Part shown: positions 37,501 to 51,544 of the stretch, in pieces
Numbering within the stretch: the first letter of the stretch is position 1
Layout: each line of letters starts with the position of its first letter
NCBI GenBank assembly: GCA_013396525.1
Contig: VWYX01000358.1
Location: 62,001-126,000, forward strand
DNA: 64,000 nucleotides
Direction: 5' to 3'
Origin: Chaetorhynchus papuensis
Lineage: Eukaryota; Chordata; Aves; Passeriformes; Rhipiduridae
The notes under the pieces: model-generated
Database searches by the model: none
What the model was told of the DNA's origin: nothing
The model's input: the letters and a program-made list of their open reading frames with translations, nothing else
Program-made: the position numbers and the translations under genes

Positions 37501-40500
37501 TTTTTAGGATCTAGGTCAAAAGCTGTTTCAAACGTAATAATTTATAATAATGAAACTAGGACAAAACAAACAAACAAAAAACCCTAAATGCAGCCTTTCA
37601 AGTATGGAGAGAGGGGAATAATCCATTACAAACAGAATAGCCATCACCTCATGAGTTGAGAACAAATTACTGTTCTTTACCAAATGAAGCTGTACAGACC
37701 TTCTCAAGCAGCTTTAAGCACTGGGAGTTCCTTATGGCTCAGTCTTGCCCTTCAATTTGTGCAGAATGGTGACATCTACAAATACTGTTACAGCTTTCAA
37801 AGAGCAGAAATGAATGTGGCAAAGAGAAACTGTCTGACCTCCTTCAGTGTACAGTGGTCTACTACAGTGTCATTTTTTAAAAGGAGAATCTGCTCATTGG
37901 TAGATGAATTTCTTGTGATTATGCATCATAACAATTAAAAATATTCATATGTCTTGTAAGTGTCCATGGTAATCTTATAAATAAACCCATCTTGTGCCCC
38001 CTCTGGTCAGGTTATTGCATCTTGGAGTTGCTGGTATCACTCGGTCTCTATTAAATGCTGATTAAAATGTTAATTTCTTTTCCCTTTGCTTACTTGCTTC
38101 AAAATTTGAACTTGCTATGGTGATGTTGCTCCTGTTGCTCTGATGTTTTAACATGGAGCTCATTGTCTATTGAAATTCTGTTCCAATTATGCCTTCTCTC
38201 CCTGGGACATAGGATCTGCCCTGTTAATTAGAACTGGATTTATTGGGGAATTTTTTTATGGTTTAAACTAAGTTCCTTATACAACAAATTCTTTTTAAAG
38301 TGCAATTTTGTTTATTTGTACTCTCTGATATCAGAGATTAATGTTCCCAACAATGTCCTGATGATGGAGAAAGGTATTTAATAGTCTGTGCATAGAGGTT
38401 GCCCTCCTAGCTGGTAAGGCTTGTAAGATAAATGATATTGTGTACTTTTAGTGGTTAACAGCAATTAATCCTCTCTCTGATCTCCTCAAAATACTTAATG
38501 AGAAAGGCAGAGGAACCTTCTCTGGAGGTGCTGGGATCCTACAGGATCAGCACTTTTCTCGAGAAGTCAGGGCAGTAAAAGGGGTACCTAAAGAAAAAAG
38601 TTTTTAATGTGTTCTACTTATGAGTGGAACTGGGACATACTTTTTTCCTGGCCACTTATTTATTCAGTAGATACAGATTTGGGTCAGCCAAAGGTATTAT
38701 ATTGCTATTTAATCCTATTTGAGTTGTCCAGTTGTTACATAAATGATTTTGACCTGATGTTTTTAAAACAATGTTATCTTGCTTAGATGGCCGTTTAAGG
38801 GTTAATATTCCAGCATTTCCTTCAAAGTCAAGTTTTGGTTTAAAGTGTACAAAATTGTTTTCCTATCTTGCATTAACCACTGAACTGGAAATATCCTTCA
38901 TTTACACAGCGGTATTTGCAATGCATCTTTTGGGGGAAGCTACAAACAATTCAAAGCTTCAAAGTAAATCTGCTTTAATGTGTTTAAAAACATGCAAGAT
39001 ATTCCTTGATGGGAAATAGAACACTTCTATATTATTATGTAATATTATGTAAGGATAAAGAAGCTGAGGAAAAAGGAGACTGACTCATCACCAAGAAAGC
39101 TGATGGAAAAACATTTGCTCCTCTTCTCCATCACAGGAGTTTTGTGGATAACCGTATTAAGAGATTGAGATGCTGAAATACAAGTGGGGAACATCTCTCT
39201 AGTCAGAAAATTCCACACATTAATTTTTTCTTTTTCATCCTGACTCTTGCACAGACATCACTTTGCTTCTCTCAGCCATAAATTTTACATGTTTTTGTAA
39301 AGTCAGGGTAAATTTGGTTCACACTGATTGCACATACGGAAATGCTCATCTGCTGGAAGAAAAGGATGTGATGTGGAAGAGTTGGGTGTTATAGCCAGGT
39401 TATGTTCTGGGCATGTGCTGCAGCATCTTTCCCTTCCACACAGTGCCTTTTCACCTATTTAAAGTGATGGCAACTTTCCGGACTGAGGTGCAAACTCAAA
39501 CCCATTGAAGTTAATCCATGGTCCCAGTGCTGAAGCAGTGGGGTAAAAGAGGTTGGTAAAAAGATTCTTCTGTTTGTCTTGTCATATAAAGACTTGGTTC
39601 ATCACTTGTGATGGCACTAATACTTAAGAAGATGTGAAATAGCTGAAGCCTGTGTTTCAGTGAGACAGTTTGCTTTGGCTGTACCTTAGGTTTCTTTTCA
39701 AGGTTTTTTTTTTTAATCTCATAAAGGAATAATCACATGAATTTAAATATAATGAATGAAGTTAGAGAATGAAGATAAAAACTCAGGTATGACTTTGGGA
39801 GTGGCAGCCAAAACCTGAACAATCTTATTTGAGCTCTGTGTGTAGAGGAGAGGAGAGGGATACCCTCTCTGTATCTGTTTTCTGTCCCTTGTTTTTATTC
39901 CCCTCCAGAAATTTGCAGGCAGGCTATGACAATGATGTAGTTGTAAACTTTTAAAGGGAAGGAAGCTACAGCTCTACTTACAAACTTGGAATGCTCTTAA
40001 GTAGATGACAATGGTCAGAGAATATGCCTGCAGCCTTCATGAACTGATTAGAAAAGCATAAGGGGAAATAAAGCAATCCCAGTGCTGCATCTGATAAAGC
40101 AAACCACTTCAAAACTCCAGGCAGTGAACTGAAATGTTGGTCTCTGTTCAGAAAGGGTTTGAGATGTAGTTTTTTACCAGGGTGAGGGGAGGAGGGAAGC
40201 ATCATGTGTTGTTTGTTTTGCTCGTGTGTGTACTTCAGAGTACTTGAAGGCAGTTCATGTGCACACGTGCTGTGACTGCATGGCTCTTATGTTCTATAAA
40301 TGTTCCCATGCCCCAGCAGATTAGTCTGGTAAAGACCTAAATAAGGGGATTTCTTCAGTGCTATCTATGCTCCGCCTAATTCATGTTTGCTACTTACTGT
40401 GACTGGCTCTGAAGGGTTAAATGTGCTATTCTAAGCTCTGGCTGTTTCTTTGCCTGCTTGTTTCACCTCTGATGCAATGCAGTGCTGGAGCTGCAATGCA

Positions 40501-43500
40501 TTGTCAGTTTACATCACGTTACACCAGTAACAATTTTTAAATCAGCACGAGGTAACGTGATTTGTTTTCCTTTCCTGTGGTTAGATGCCTACTAAGTAAT
40601 CAAGGCTGCATGCTAATGACTCAAGAGTAGTTACAGATCATACCTTGATCTGTACTTGACAAAGTAATTTGATGTGGACACTATGTGGATAGCTTCTCAA
40701 ATAGTTTTTGTGTAAACAATATAAATATAGCTGTGCACTGGAAATCTTCAACCCAGTTTTGAGTGTAGTTTCCGTGCAGAATCAAACTAAAATAACCTGC
40801 TTATGCTTAATGTAGCTTTGGACTATTTCATGTAGGCTAGACTTTATTTTTCAAAATAATGCAGTTGACTAGAATAATCTACTTGCCTTGGTGTTCTATC
40901 CAACTGATTCTCTCTAAATATTAATACAGATGGGAATTTTTCTATATAGTGGCTAGAATTTTGCTCTGAGGACAAATATGCCCTAGTCATAAGTTTGGTG
41001 TCATTCTGAACTTACTTTTTTGACAGTTGGACAGAACCACAGAGATTTTTTTTTCCTTAGCTCATGCAACAGGATTTATAATGAAGTGTCCAGCTGGGAA
41101 ACATTATAGATGAGTGTTCTAGATCCAACTGAGACACTGCAGTACAGTTGCAGGCCAGGATTTTAAACTTAGCCTGAGACAATCTTAAGCGTTTGATTTG
41201 AGCGCAATTTAAGGTTTCCATGAATCATTTCACTGCTGCCCACAGAAGTGTAAGAGACTCGAAGAGTGGCATTTATACCACATAGGAACAGAGGAATTCT
41301 CACTGTGTGGAATTGGTACCAATGAATCTATAAGCAACCTGTACGGAAGATGATTTTAACGAGCTTAGTCATAGTTGTGCTGCAGTTGGAAGGCATGGTA
41401 ACTGCTGAAATAGCTGACTGGAGCTTCTAACTTTACCTTTCCTATAGAACAAGGTACAGCATGCAGTCGCTCTGTGCTTATGCAAGACTGCTGTTCTTGG
41501 GTGACATGCAGCATTTGTTAGGTAATTGCCATGCAAGGCAATATATGGAGCTGCTTTTCTGGCCCCTTGGGTAGTTTTAATGTTCTTTGACTTTTAGACC
41601 ATCTTTCCATCTATTTTAGGGAGTGGATTATATCCTGCTGCTCCGTTTCCTTTTCTCAGAGAGAGGTCGAACACTGGGATGCTGTTCAGCTTGCTAAGAG
41701 TAGTTATAGAGGAATTTTGGGATTTAGCCAGAGCTTTAACTATTCAGAAGCTCTTGTGAATGAAGTAAATTATTCTGAGCATATGACACCTCAAGAGCAG
41801 CGTTTTATACGGTGACGTACTCGCTGCTAAGAATAGCCATGATTTCATATGGTTAGATTAACAATCACATGCTCCAAAGGTGATGGATGTACAGTCTTTC
41901 AGCGTGCACGTCCTTCTGGAGGGTGTGTTGGGTTCTCTGCATTCTCTGTAGTCGCTGGAATGTATCTCTGTGTGACACTTGTTAGTGTGTTTATTTAGCT
42001 GCTGCAGGGCATGGTCTGAGATGTGGATATGTAGGTAGAGTCTGCATCTTGGTGTAAGTGAGCAGCTGTCATATCAGACCTTATTTTAAATGGTAAATCA
42101 GATTGTAATGACCCGTGCCCTTTTCTGCGGGAACACACGAAAAGTAATTTCAATATAAGACACCTAAGGGAAACAATTCGTTTCTGCAGTAATCCCCTTG
42201 GTGCAGTTTATCAGTAAAATATCTGCTGAGTTTATAGACGATTAATCATTTGCCTTTTAAGGAAGAAATTTATTACCTTTTTAGTCTTTCTTTTAAAAAT
42301 TGATTGCTTCATACTATTATGTTTAAGTTAAGTTAGAATTTTGACTTAATGTTCTATCCTATTATAAGCTAGCGTCTTTTATGGATCTATATATAAAATC
42401 AAAGGCTCCGGATCTGTGCTGATTTGTCAGATGTAGTGTGTGTTTATTCCTCACATTTAAACAGTTAACTTATTCGGAAAACAATCTGAGAAAATGCTAT
42501 TCACTTATCCCTAGAAACTGAGCTTTATTCCTGCCTATGCTTTCCTCTCTCAGCAGTCTAAGTGCCTTAATTGATCTTCTCTGTACGAGGTTTAACTCAG
42601 CAGTTAATTGAACTTCAAGGAGCAAAATACAGTTTTGTTTACTCAAGTGCTGTTGTGCTGGTGAAGACATTGGACCTGCCAATGCTCCACTGCATTGAGT
42701 TAACAATTCACAGACAAAACACAGGTGTAGATCAAGGTAAGAAGGAGATTATCTCAAAGCTTCTAAGAGAATCATGAAAGCTTAACATGTGTTTAAAAGA
42801 CGAAGCCTTCATGGACCTAGTCTAGTTGGTTGGATAAAAGCAAAATTATCAAAATTTTTCAGCAATCTTGCCTGATGTGATATTTAGAGTGTATACATTA
42901 TGCTGTGTGCATGACAAGAAGTATGTTGAGATAGTACAGTTTTGTATATAAATAATTGGGGTGATCTCTTAAGGAATAGAAGTCTTTGTCATTAAGAGGA
43001 TGGCTGGGTGTCCTTTTTTTTTTTTTCTTTAGAATATGCCCCACTAAGATTCTTGGAGGGCATTTCTTTTGGGGGTTTCTCTATCCTCCTGTAGTCTCTT
43101 CAGTAATACTGAACTTGGAAGTGCCTGTGTGAGTGATGATGGTGATGTTTTAATGACCCTAAATTGGGAAGAGCTGGCTATGCTAAACATCAAAGCTCTC
43201 AGGATTGTCAGCATCAGGGAATTTTGTCTTTTTCAAATACCATAGAGTTTTTCAGGCCACAGAGCTTGAGTAAGTGAAACAGATATTCCAGATGAACTAA
43301 GGTGAACTTCTGTAAATGTCCTTATGCAGCTGTGTGTGCTGATGACCGGTGGAGCTGACAAAGGTTTGCAGAAGGTAAGGCACCAACAGAACCCTTGTAA
43401 ATGATAGGAATACATTTTCAAAATAATGAAGGGTTAAAATGAACTGCTTAAACCTCACTCCATGCCTCCTGTCTGAAAATGAAGCCAATTCCTAGTTCAG

Positions 43501-46500
43501 AGCATTAAGATGTCCCGTTCCCAAAATGGGATTAGTGAAAAAAAATTCACCCCTTTCAAACTTATAACTTACTTTTGGAGTAAACAGTGAGTCTAGGAAT
43601 TAGTGTTATTAAAAATCATTTTGTTCAGCTGGGGTGAGAATGAAAGCTGAAAATTCTGCAAAGAGTAAACATAGGGTCTATTTTTCATTTTGTTTTTGAA
43701 CCTTGAAGTGTTTGGGATGAACATCTCTTTCACCTGCATTCAAGGATGAATGTTGATAACCAGCAGAGATGAAAAGTCATTTGGTAAAAAAATATGATGT
43801 TTAAAGTTTTCAGACTTGCATCACAGAAAACTTGGAACCATGAAACAAATCTGTGAGCTAGGACAGCAGTGAGATCACTAAGGTTAAGTGGTGCTTACTT
43901 TAATACTTGGGTTGAATATAAACCCAGTGTGTTTTGAAATTTTTAAAAGAATACAAATGTTTTATTCAGTATCTGCTCCTTGGGATACTGCATAAGAAAA
44001 TGCTGCTTGTCCTGCAAATACTAATGTTTCTTTGGATTTTGATAGGAGAGTCTACGTAAAGGTGAAGGCAATACAATGTAAACACAGATGGAGTAGCTCC
44101 TGAACCCTTGTCTGGTGTTGTGTACCTTGGAATAGGGCATTGTTCCTCCCTCAGCAAGGCAGTCTAAAAAGAAATTCTTCTCTTTTTGGTTATCTTCTAT
44201 CATTTTAGCTTTCTGGCTAAAATCAAGAAAGCAAGAAATCTGTCTGATCTTTGCAGATGAAAGATAAGATCTGGCAGGCTTTAAACTAGAGAAATATTCT
44301 TGTTCCTACATATATCACAGTTATTTTGGAATCTGTGTGATAGAAAGGACTGGTGGGGACAGAAATAGTTGTGTGAGGGTAGATAGCATACAGCCGTCTG
44401 CCGAGTGAGATTACAGTTAATTGGCTTATAAAAATTAGCAGTGGTATATTAACTCCAGAAAATGGCTCTGGGACTTTTTTTCAATAAGTTGGTGAAATAC
44501 CTTCAGATGTTTATATCTTTTTAATGATTCTTGTATATAATTGTTGCTTTAAAAACCCCAGTCCTCCATGTGTTCGAATGTTGCTGAATGTTTGTACAGT
44601 AGTAGATGGTCAGGTAAAACAAAACAGGGTAGCTCAAAAGTATATACTAGCTCAAAAAGTATATCATAGCTCAAAGTATATACTTAACTCTCATGAGTTT
44701 CAGAAGTTTAATACTTGTGTTGATATATCAGATCTTGTTTAGCCAATAGTATTTAAAAAAGTAGTTGATCTCAATGCAAAGAATGTCATTAATGTAAGCA
44801 TACATTTAGTTTCTCTGTTTAAGTTGCTCTAATGAAGTCATGTTTATGAAGTCATTCCAGCAAATCATAGAAGGCTCTTTATTTGGAAAAAATTACTTTT
44901 TTTTGCTTTTTGTATTTCTTAATGGCTATTATAAAGTTTATCAGAGAGGATGCACCTATGTGCATAAAAATCTAAAATGCATTTAGGCATCTATGTTCAA
45001 ATATCAAAACCACCCAAATCTTTGTGCAAGTTACTTTTGTTATTGAATGTGGATGGAACTTTCTTGAATGTTGACCCATCTTGGAAAGATCAGAGAGCAG
45101 CAAATCTGAAGTCAGCATCCTCCTGCCAGGTGTAACTGAGGCTCCCACCTATAGGATCCTCTTAATCTCAGCCTCTGAACTCCATTCTTTCTCAAAGCCA
45201 TTTTGAATATATTCTGTGTCACTGAGAACTAGGAACTTCCCAGTCCTTGACCTCTCTTTGCAGAATTCATACAGGAATTATTTTCTTTTGTCCCATTAGG
45301 ACAGGAGAGGAGGGAAGAATAGGATTCTTGACAGTGACTTTTTTGGAAAAAGACCTGTTTAAACCTGTATATTTTGACCGTAAAGAAACGACCACAAACA
45401 AAAGGCATATCTCCTCCTAAGAATTAATTCCATGAATAACCTTACAAGTAGACAAGAGAGGAGACATTCCTGTGTTTCTAGCAGCCTGAAAAAATTCTTT
45501 GAATCCTTCCTTCTTCCATCCAGTATAACCTCCCCTGCCATAAGAAGCAGAAGCCAGCTATTTTAGGTTTCAGAGCTACCCATCAGTCAGACAAGAGTGT
45601 GGAGGTAGGTGAAATAGCATTTGATTTTCTTGGGAAGACATTTCAGAACTATGGTAGTTGATTTGGATATCAGTTCCTAGAAATGTGGTCTTCTGGGTAA
45701 GCTAAGCTTGTATTTTAGGGAGGAGACAAATGTGTTTAATGTTATTTTATTGAAGAAGCCCCTTTGTCTTGCTCTTTGTTTCCACCAGTGAGATTAAGTC
45801 AAGGTTTGCAAATACAATAGGATGAAACTAATTAGATCTGCTAATAATCCCAGTTATGATTATTATCACCACAGCCTGGAATTCTCCTTGGGCAGGGAAA
45901 AGCAAGAGGCATTCTTTCTACAGAAAGCAAAAAATGGGGTTCCTCTGGGGCAAGAGCAGAGGACCTAGAAGCACCATGATAATTGCACTTCAAAGAAAAC
46001 TCATGTTCAAGTGGCTCAATAGCATTCCTGCACATGAACAAAAGCCATGTAGCCTGTACGGCAGAAATAGGTGACAGAAGGCTCTGACTCATCGTGTGGA
46101 ACTGTAATTTAAGTTCAAGGGGGGTTTTTCTATCTTGGAACTATTCCTGCTGGCTCAGATGTCTCATGAGCCTTTAGCACCTAGTTTTAATAGAGCCAGT
46201 GCCTACAATCAAGAGATGGGTTGGATGCAGGGAGCAAAATACTACTCGTCTTAAAAATATCTTCCAGCGAGAGCTGAGGTAACTTTGCGCTGATAAGAAG
46301 CTTCCACTGACCTTTACTAAATTTGATTTCCTAGATTTAGAAAAGTCTCAACTCCGTAAGAATTTGCTTAGTGAAGCACTGAGAAGCAGATGCAGTGTAG
46401 GCATCTTGGTGCTTCCCACTCAGTACAACTTTCTTTTAGCAAACAAGTTCTGCCAATGAACAATGTATGAGGGGTCAGTGCTGGCTCTTATCAGTCATAA

Positions 46501-49500
46501 GTAGTAATTTTTTTTCATGTTAAAACAAATTTTATATGAAATAACATAATATTCCATGAGAGTTTGTTTTATAAGTATTACTAATATTGGTAAAGACAAG
46601 TAGCTCACCCATCTTCAAGATTCATAAGGTATTTTTCTAATTATTATTTTCAAACTTAATGAGTCTGTCCAGCCCCTTGAATACCTAATACAGGAGTATA
46701 TTTCATCAAAAGATCACATTTATAGTAATGTCTAACTTACTTGAAAATATACATCAGTTGTATATGCAGGGGTCTCTTTAGGTATATAAAATCTATGTAA
46801 AGGTAGACCACCCCCATTGTGGAGCCACACAGAATGTTCCATGTGAGGTAAGAGCTGTCACTATACACTTCCAAAATCTGAGCATCCTTTAGGTAGACTA
46901 ATACTGGGTAGTAACTGCTTGTCTGGGAGGCACATCATGCTGTCCATAATAGATTTGTATGGCTTGGGGCGACTGAAAAGGATGCTTCAAATGGTATTTT
47001 TAAAAGTTCTGGTTTGTAAAGGCTTACTGCTTTAGTTACTAAATTTGGTGAGGATTAGGAGATCGTATTTTGGCCCTAAATAAATAATGGCAGTTTTTGA
47101 CTGTTCCTTCATTGCTGTAGGCATTAATGAATAAGCTGTGCTGTCCATCCAGTGCTCAGGTGTTTTTTTGGGTGTTCCCAGAAGATTTATAGAAATATAA
47201 GAAGAAATATACTAATATTTCCCAATTTCTGGTGGGGGAGTGCAGCAAGGGAATGAGAGAAGCAGCTTTAAACTAGTATTTCAGTTCCCTGAAGCGCCAG
47301 CCTTGTGCAGGCAGTTCAGTGTGTAATGGGATTGGTATTGATATGGTGCACGGGACTGCATTGCTGTGACACAGATCTTTGTTAATAGAGCAGCCTTAAT
47401 TAAAAAGTACAGAGTTCATTATGAAATTCTGGTTTGACCCTTAGAGTTAGATTTGACTAATTCAGTGATTTCCCAGAAAAAGAATTCCTCTTGGGAGCTG
47501 CATAGAAGAGTTTGGAAATACATCTGAAGATTAATTTGATATGGAAAATTGATTACAAAAGACACAGAGACACAGTCCTGGTGAATCCTGAATAGCTCTG
47601 ATAATCAGAGGTGAGGTGGAAAGGAGCAATTTTGGCTGAGCTGCCCCTGGGGTGTTCCTTCCTTGCTGGGGGTTGTTTGCAGAGAAGCTGGAGTGCTGTA
47701 ACAGCCTCAAGCTCCACTCAGTGATGTTGCCTCCTCTTTTTTTCCATGGCAGCTAGCTCATGTCCTTTGCAAAACTGAGAGTAGCTTAAGGCCATCATTT
47801 CATGCATGACTTGGTAAATTGTGCAAGAAAGAGCACTGCCAAATGAGGAGCTATGCCAGTTTTCAATAAGAGGGCCATCTGTGACAAAATGTTTTAGCAA
47901 GTTTGAAAACAATTGAGTTCTTTCCCATTTTTACTTTGATTTCATTTAGCATGTAAGTAACTTTTCAGCCTCCCAAGAGTAAATTTATGTTACTGTATCC
48001 TTGTTTTCTATGCATTACGTTTTTGTTGAGTCAAGTGTTTTCATTTCAGACCTGATCCTGTGTGGTGCTGAAAAGTGACTTTGCATCAATGTCACTTCTG
48101 CTTCCTGTTGGAGAGATTTGTCAGGGTTGGTGAAATTCAGATATTTGTGGCAGATAAGAAGCATATAAATGAATTATTAGTAGTTATAGCAATAGTCCCT
48201 AAATGTAAAAGTAGTTCATTGCTGGAACTAGAAACATTTTTAAATTTGGAAAGAATTCCGAGTGAATTTCTCTCCCTTAACCTGTAATATCTCATTATCA
48301 CTTTGTTTCATAAAACTCATGAAGTTGTGTGCAGTGGAATTTTCTTGTTGCAAGGATTATGGAGGAAATCTGCAATTTGTTTGAGAAATCTCTCAAATTG
48401 TCAAACTGTTGCAAAGAAACTACCTCTGTTGATAGTAGAGTGGCAAAAATTTGACATCTAATGTATTAAAGTATTTTTTTGACGAACTTTGGTGTAATTT
48501 CATGAGAAGAATTTTGGCTTTTTAAAGAGCATGATTATACTTAGCTTACTTAACAGTGCACTTTCTAAAAGCAAGAGGAAAATTATAGAGTTGTTTTCTG
48601 GAATCTGGAGGTTAAATTTGACTTTTAATTTAGCTGTCTAATGTGTCTGAGGTTAAGCATCTTTCAGCTGGTACAGTAAAGCAGGTAGAGAGCAAGCTGG
48701 CATCACTCACTAAGGAGTCAGCAACAGAGACAGAAATCTGCCTTGTGCCAGATCATCGGGCCCTGCTTTGGAAATGCTTGTACCTGATAACTTGGCTGCT
48801 TGTTTCTGCTGGCAAGTGCTCTCTGCAACAGGTCATTTTCAGAAAGAGGAAGCCTTTTTACAATTTAATATTTTAGAAGGAACAGAGTAAGAAGAAAGTT
48901 CCTGACCTTTAAATATGTGTTGATGTAGGAGGCAGGCCTGGTAGGGAAACTCCAGGTGGGAAATATCCTCAGAATGCATGATTCCAAACTTCTTGAACTT
49001 GTGGTGGAGCTGCTTTTAGGAAAGTGCGGAGCTGTCCGTATGGAGAAGGTGATCATGTAGGGATCAATCTGTCTGCCTTCCAGAATAAGTGTCCATGAAA
49101 ATGCTCAGTGCCCCAAATGCAGGCATGTTAGTGTTATGCTGCTTTTGAAGTAAGTGTTCCCTTACCCAAAATTTACAAGGGCTAGACACTTAAATGCAGG
49201 TTTTGTTTTCTTGTTTCTGCTGAGTGAAATTGATTTCTTACCATGTTTGCAGCTCTTTAATTTAAAACTGTGCAAATATACCTGGAGATAGTGTGAATGT
49301 CTATTAAAGCAGCAGTCTTAATTTTGCAGCATTCACCTAATTCTGTAGGCAGTAATCCACTTGTGAATTTGGCGAGGCTTTTGGGAAGACTGCGTACGTA
49401 TTGCCAAAATTAATCCCACTGTGTTTGCACAAACTTTTAATATGTTCTATTTTAATTCTAATTTGTGAATTTGGACTGTTTTATCGTGATATTTCACAAA

Positions 49501-50395
49501 ATTTTATGAGAGTAATTGAGGAAAAATATTTGGAAATAATGCTAAACTATTTCTAAATGTAGATTAATGAAAATCATATAGCTCTGAAGTTAGAAAATGT
49601 GGGTATTTCTTGTATTGGTCTTTCACACCATTAGACTCAGCCAGTGTGTTGTACAGAGTATATTGTATACTACATGTTTTCCAAAACCACCATGTCCCTT
49701 TGTGTATTTTAAACATGTGCTAATGTTAGAGCTGCAATTTTTCACCATTGTGAATTTCACTTGCATTTGAGGATTTTGAATCTGTTTTTGCTGCTGTTCC
49801 AGTAAATCTCCTGAATGATAACACTGAAATAACCCTTATACAAGGATGGAACTGCAACCTCATCTCCAGTAACTGTGACAAACATCACTGTAATATTTAC
49901 AGGGGGAAAATGTGCATCCAGGGGGAAATGCAGAGATGCATTAAAACATCAAACATTAAAAAAAAGGCAGTTGAAGCTGCTTAATTGCTTTGCTTAGAGT
50001 AATGTAATGTCTGAGGAAGTAATCTCTAAATAAGTTAGAAGGTGAGATCTTTCATAGGAGAAAAAAACAGGCATAGACCTATTGGGGAATTCAGTGATGA
50101 GACTGTCAGGAGCAGTAAAGCTGATGTGTCGTTAAATGTCTTCGGGAGAGATTTCTTGGTGTTCTGTGTCTTAATGTAGTGAAAAGCAAACTTCAGTGTA
50201 TGGACACTTGGCATTATCCTATTTGAACCCAAAAGTTTCCTCTGGTGCAGGAGTGGGGAGTCTGTCAAAACGTGTGACTTTGCCTTACTCTGAAGTATTC
50301 AGTGTAGAAACGAGCATGGCTGTAAAGGATGGAGCACGGAAGAGGCCATCCCTCTGTGGTACTTAGCTGGTACATTCATTTGTGCAAAACCAAAT
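25501..50395. other. Long intergenic stretch upstream of GRIN2A
   Basis: About 25 kb of AT-rich DNA with no ORF resembling a known protein and no recognised exon on either strand. In human this interval contains the body of ATF7IP2 on the opposite strand. No further ATF7IP2 exon was recognised here. Minor features are a T tract at 28557-28571, a three-copy 17-19 bp repeat at 44630-44683, and a 10-bp inverted repeat at 40513/40552. Conserved enhancers for GRIN2A may lie here but cannot be seen without comparison to other species. Confidence 0.55.
44630..44683. repeat. Three short tandem repeats (17-19 bp)
   Basis: Three consecutive copies of 'tagctcaaa(a)(a)gtatat-' at 44630-44647, 44648-44666 and 44667-44683 differ mainly in the length of the A run. 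Confidence 0.85.
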
Positions 50396-50670
50396 AAGTT
50401 GTGGCAGCTGGAGCAGGATGGTGGAAAGGAAAAAGCAGGAGAGTAGTGGAGTGAGGGAGAAGGCACAGTAGAGTGCAGTGGAGGAAGGTATTGGTGGGCT
50501 GTGGTGCGGGCAGGGAGGCAAGAATTGCTCTAAGGCCAGCTGGGTCTGACACCAGGGCTGTGAGAGGGGAGTGGGAGATGGAGAAACAGGACCAAGTCTT
50601 TGAAATGGGGGATGTTGAAAGGAGGATGGAGCAGCAGGGATGCACAGATGGAGCCAACTTCTACAGAGTT
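50396..50670. other. Purine-rich tract before the GRIN2A CpG island
   Basis: The + strand is strongly G/A-rich over about 270 bp, with frequent ggag and gaag runs. On the - strand it gives long Pro/Ser/His-rich open frames (125, 93 and 92 codons) that are by-products of composition. It may be part of the promoter-proximal region, but no specific site is identifiable. Confidence 0.45.
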
Positions 50671-51249
50671 TTTTTGTGATATTTGGCTGTGGTCTGAAGC
50701 TTTTAGGGCTGCTTTTAGTGTGTAAGCTGCTGCTCCACATTCATTTCCCTGAGCCCCACGGCAGGGATTTCTGGTTGACAGCCCCTGCATCAAGGGAAAG
50801 GAGAACACTCTGGGGTTTCCCGGGCTACCAACGTTTCGCTGGGGTTGTTACTGCGGGGAGAGCGCTCGAGTTTGCCACTCCTGTGCCCCAAACCCGGTGT
50901 TCTCGCCGTTCCCCCAGATCTGACACCCCCTCCCCCGATTGCCTGCGTCTGACTCATTCGCTGGTGCTTGTGCAAGCAGAACNGGGAGGGTGGGGGAGAA
51001 GCCTTCAAAGTATCCGCGGCTGGTCTCGGTTTGACAAGGCGGCCGTGAGCTTCGCCCCTGCAAGGGCGGCGGTGCCGGGGGCGGCGGAGCGGAGCGGGCC
51101 GGGCGCAGCCCGCAGCGCCGCGCAGGCGGCCCCGGGTGGAGCCCGCCGCACCTCCAGGAGCCCGTGCCGCCAGTCCCCGCCGCTTCCAAGGAGCCGAGAG
51201 CAGCGCGGGGGCTCCGTGCCTGCCGTCCTGGGGAACTGCTGCGGCAATA

Positions 51250-51544
51250 TCGCAATTTAAAAAAAAGGGACGAGAAAAAAAACAATAAAAAAAGATGAAG
51301 ACGCTTAAATGCCTCCTGCCAAAAGTAAAGAGCGAATCTCAGTTGCAATGGCTCTGCTAAAACTTGATCATGCGGGATTTCAAACGATAAAGAGCTGCCG
51401 GGCTGCTATTTACTGCGGTGGGAACAAGTTGCAGGATGAAATCCAGGCGTTAAGGGACCTATTTTCCACTTCATTGTTTGCAAAGGAATCTACTGAAATG
51501 ACTTTGAGGATCTTTAAACTGGAACTATGTGGAGGGAGAATGCA
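51250..51544 (+). other. GRIN2A: Inferred GRIN2A leader exon 1 (start uncertain)
   Basis: The 3' border is a near-consensus donor, A|GTAAGTAT, at 51544/51545 inside the CpG island. The upstream limit is only a guess at the transcript start. The sequence from 51309 to the donor is one open frame of 78 codons plus two bases (starting MPPAKSKERIS), which continues in frame if spliced to 52357. GRIN2A in mammals has non-coding exons before the first coding exon, which fits. Confidence 0.45.

Noticed and set aside
50363..50740. Pro/Ser/His-rich - strand ORFs
   Set aside because: By-products of a purine-rich + strand tract, with no conserved motif.
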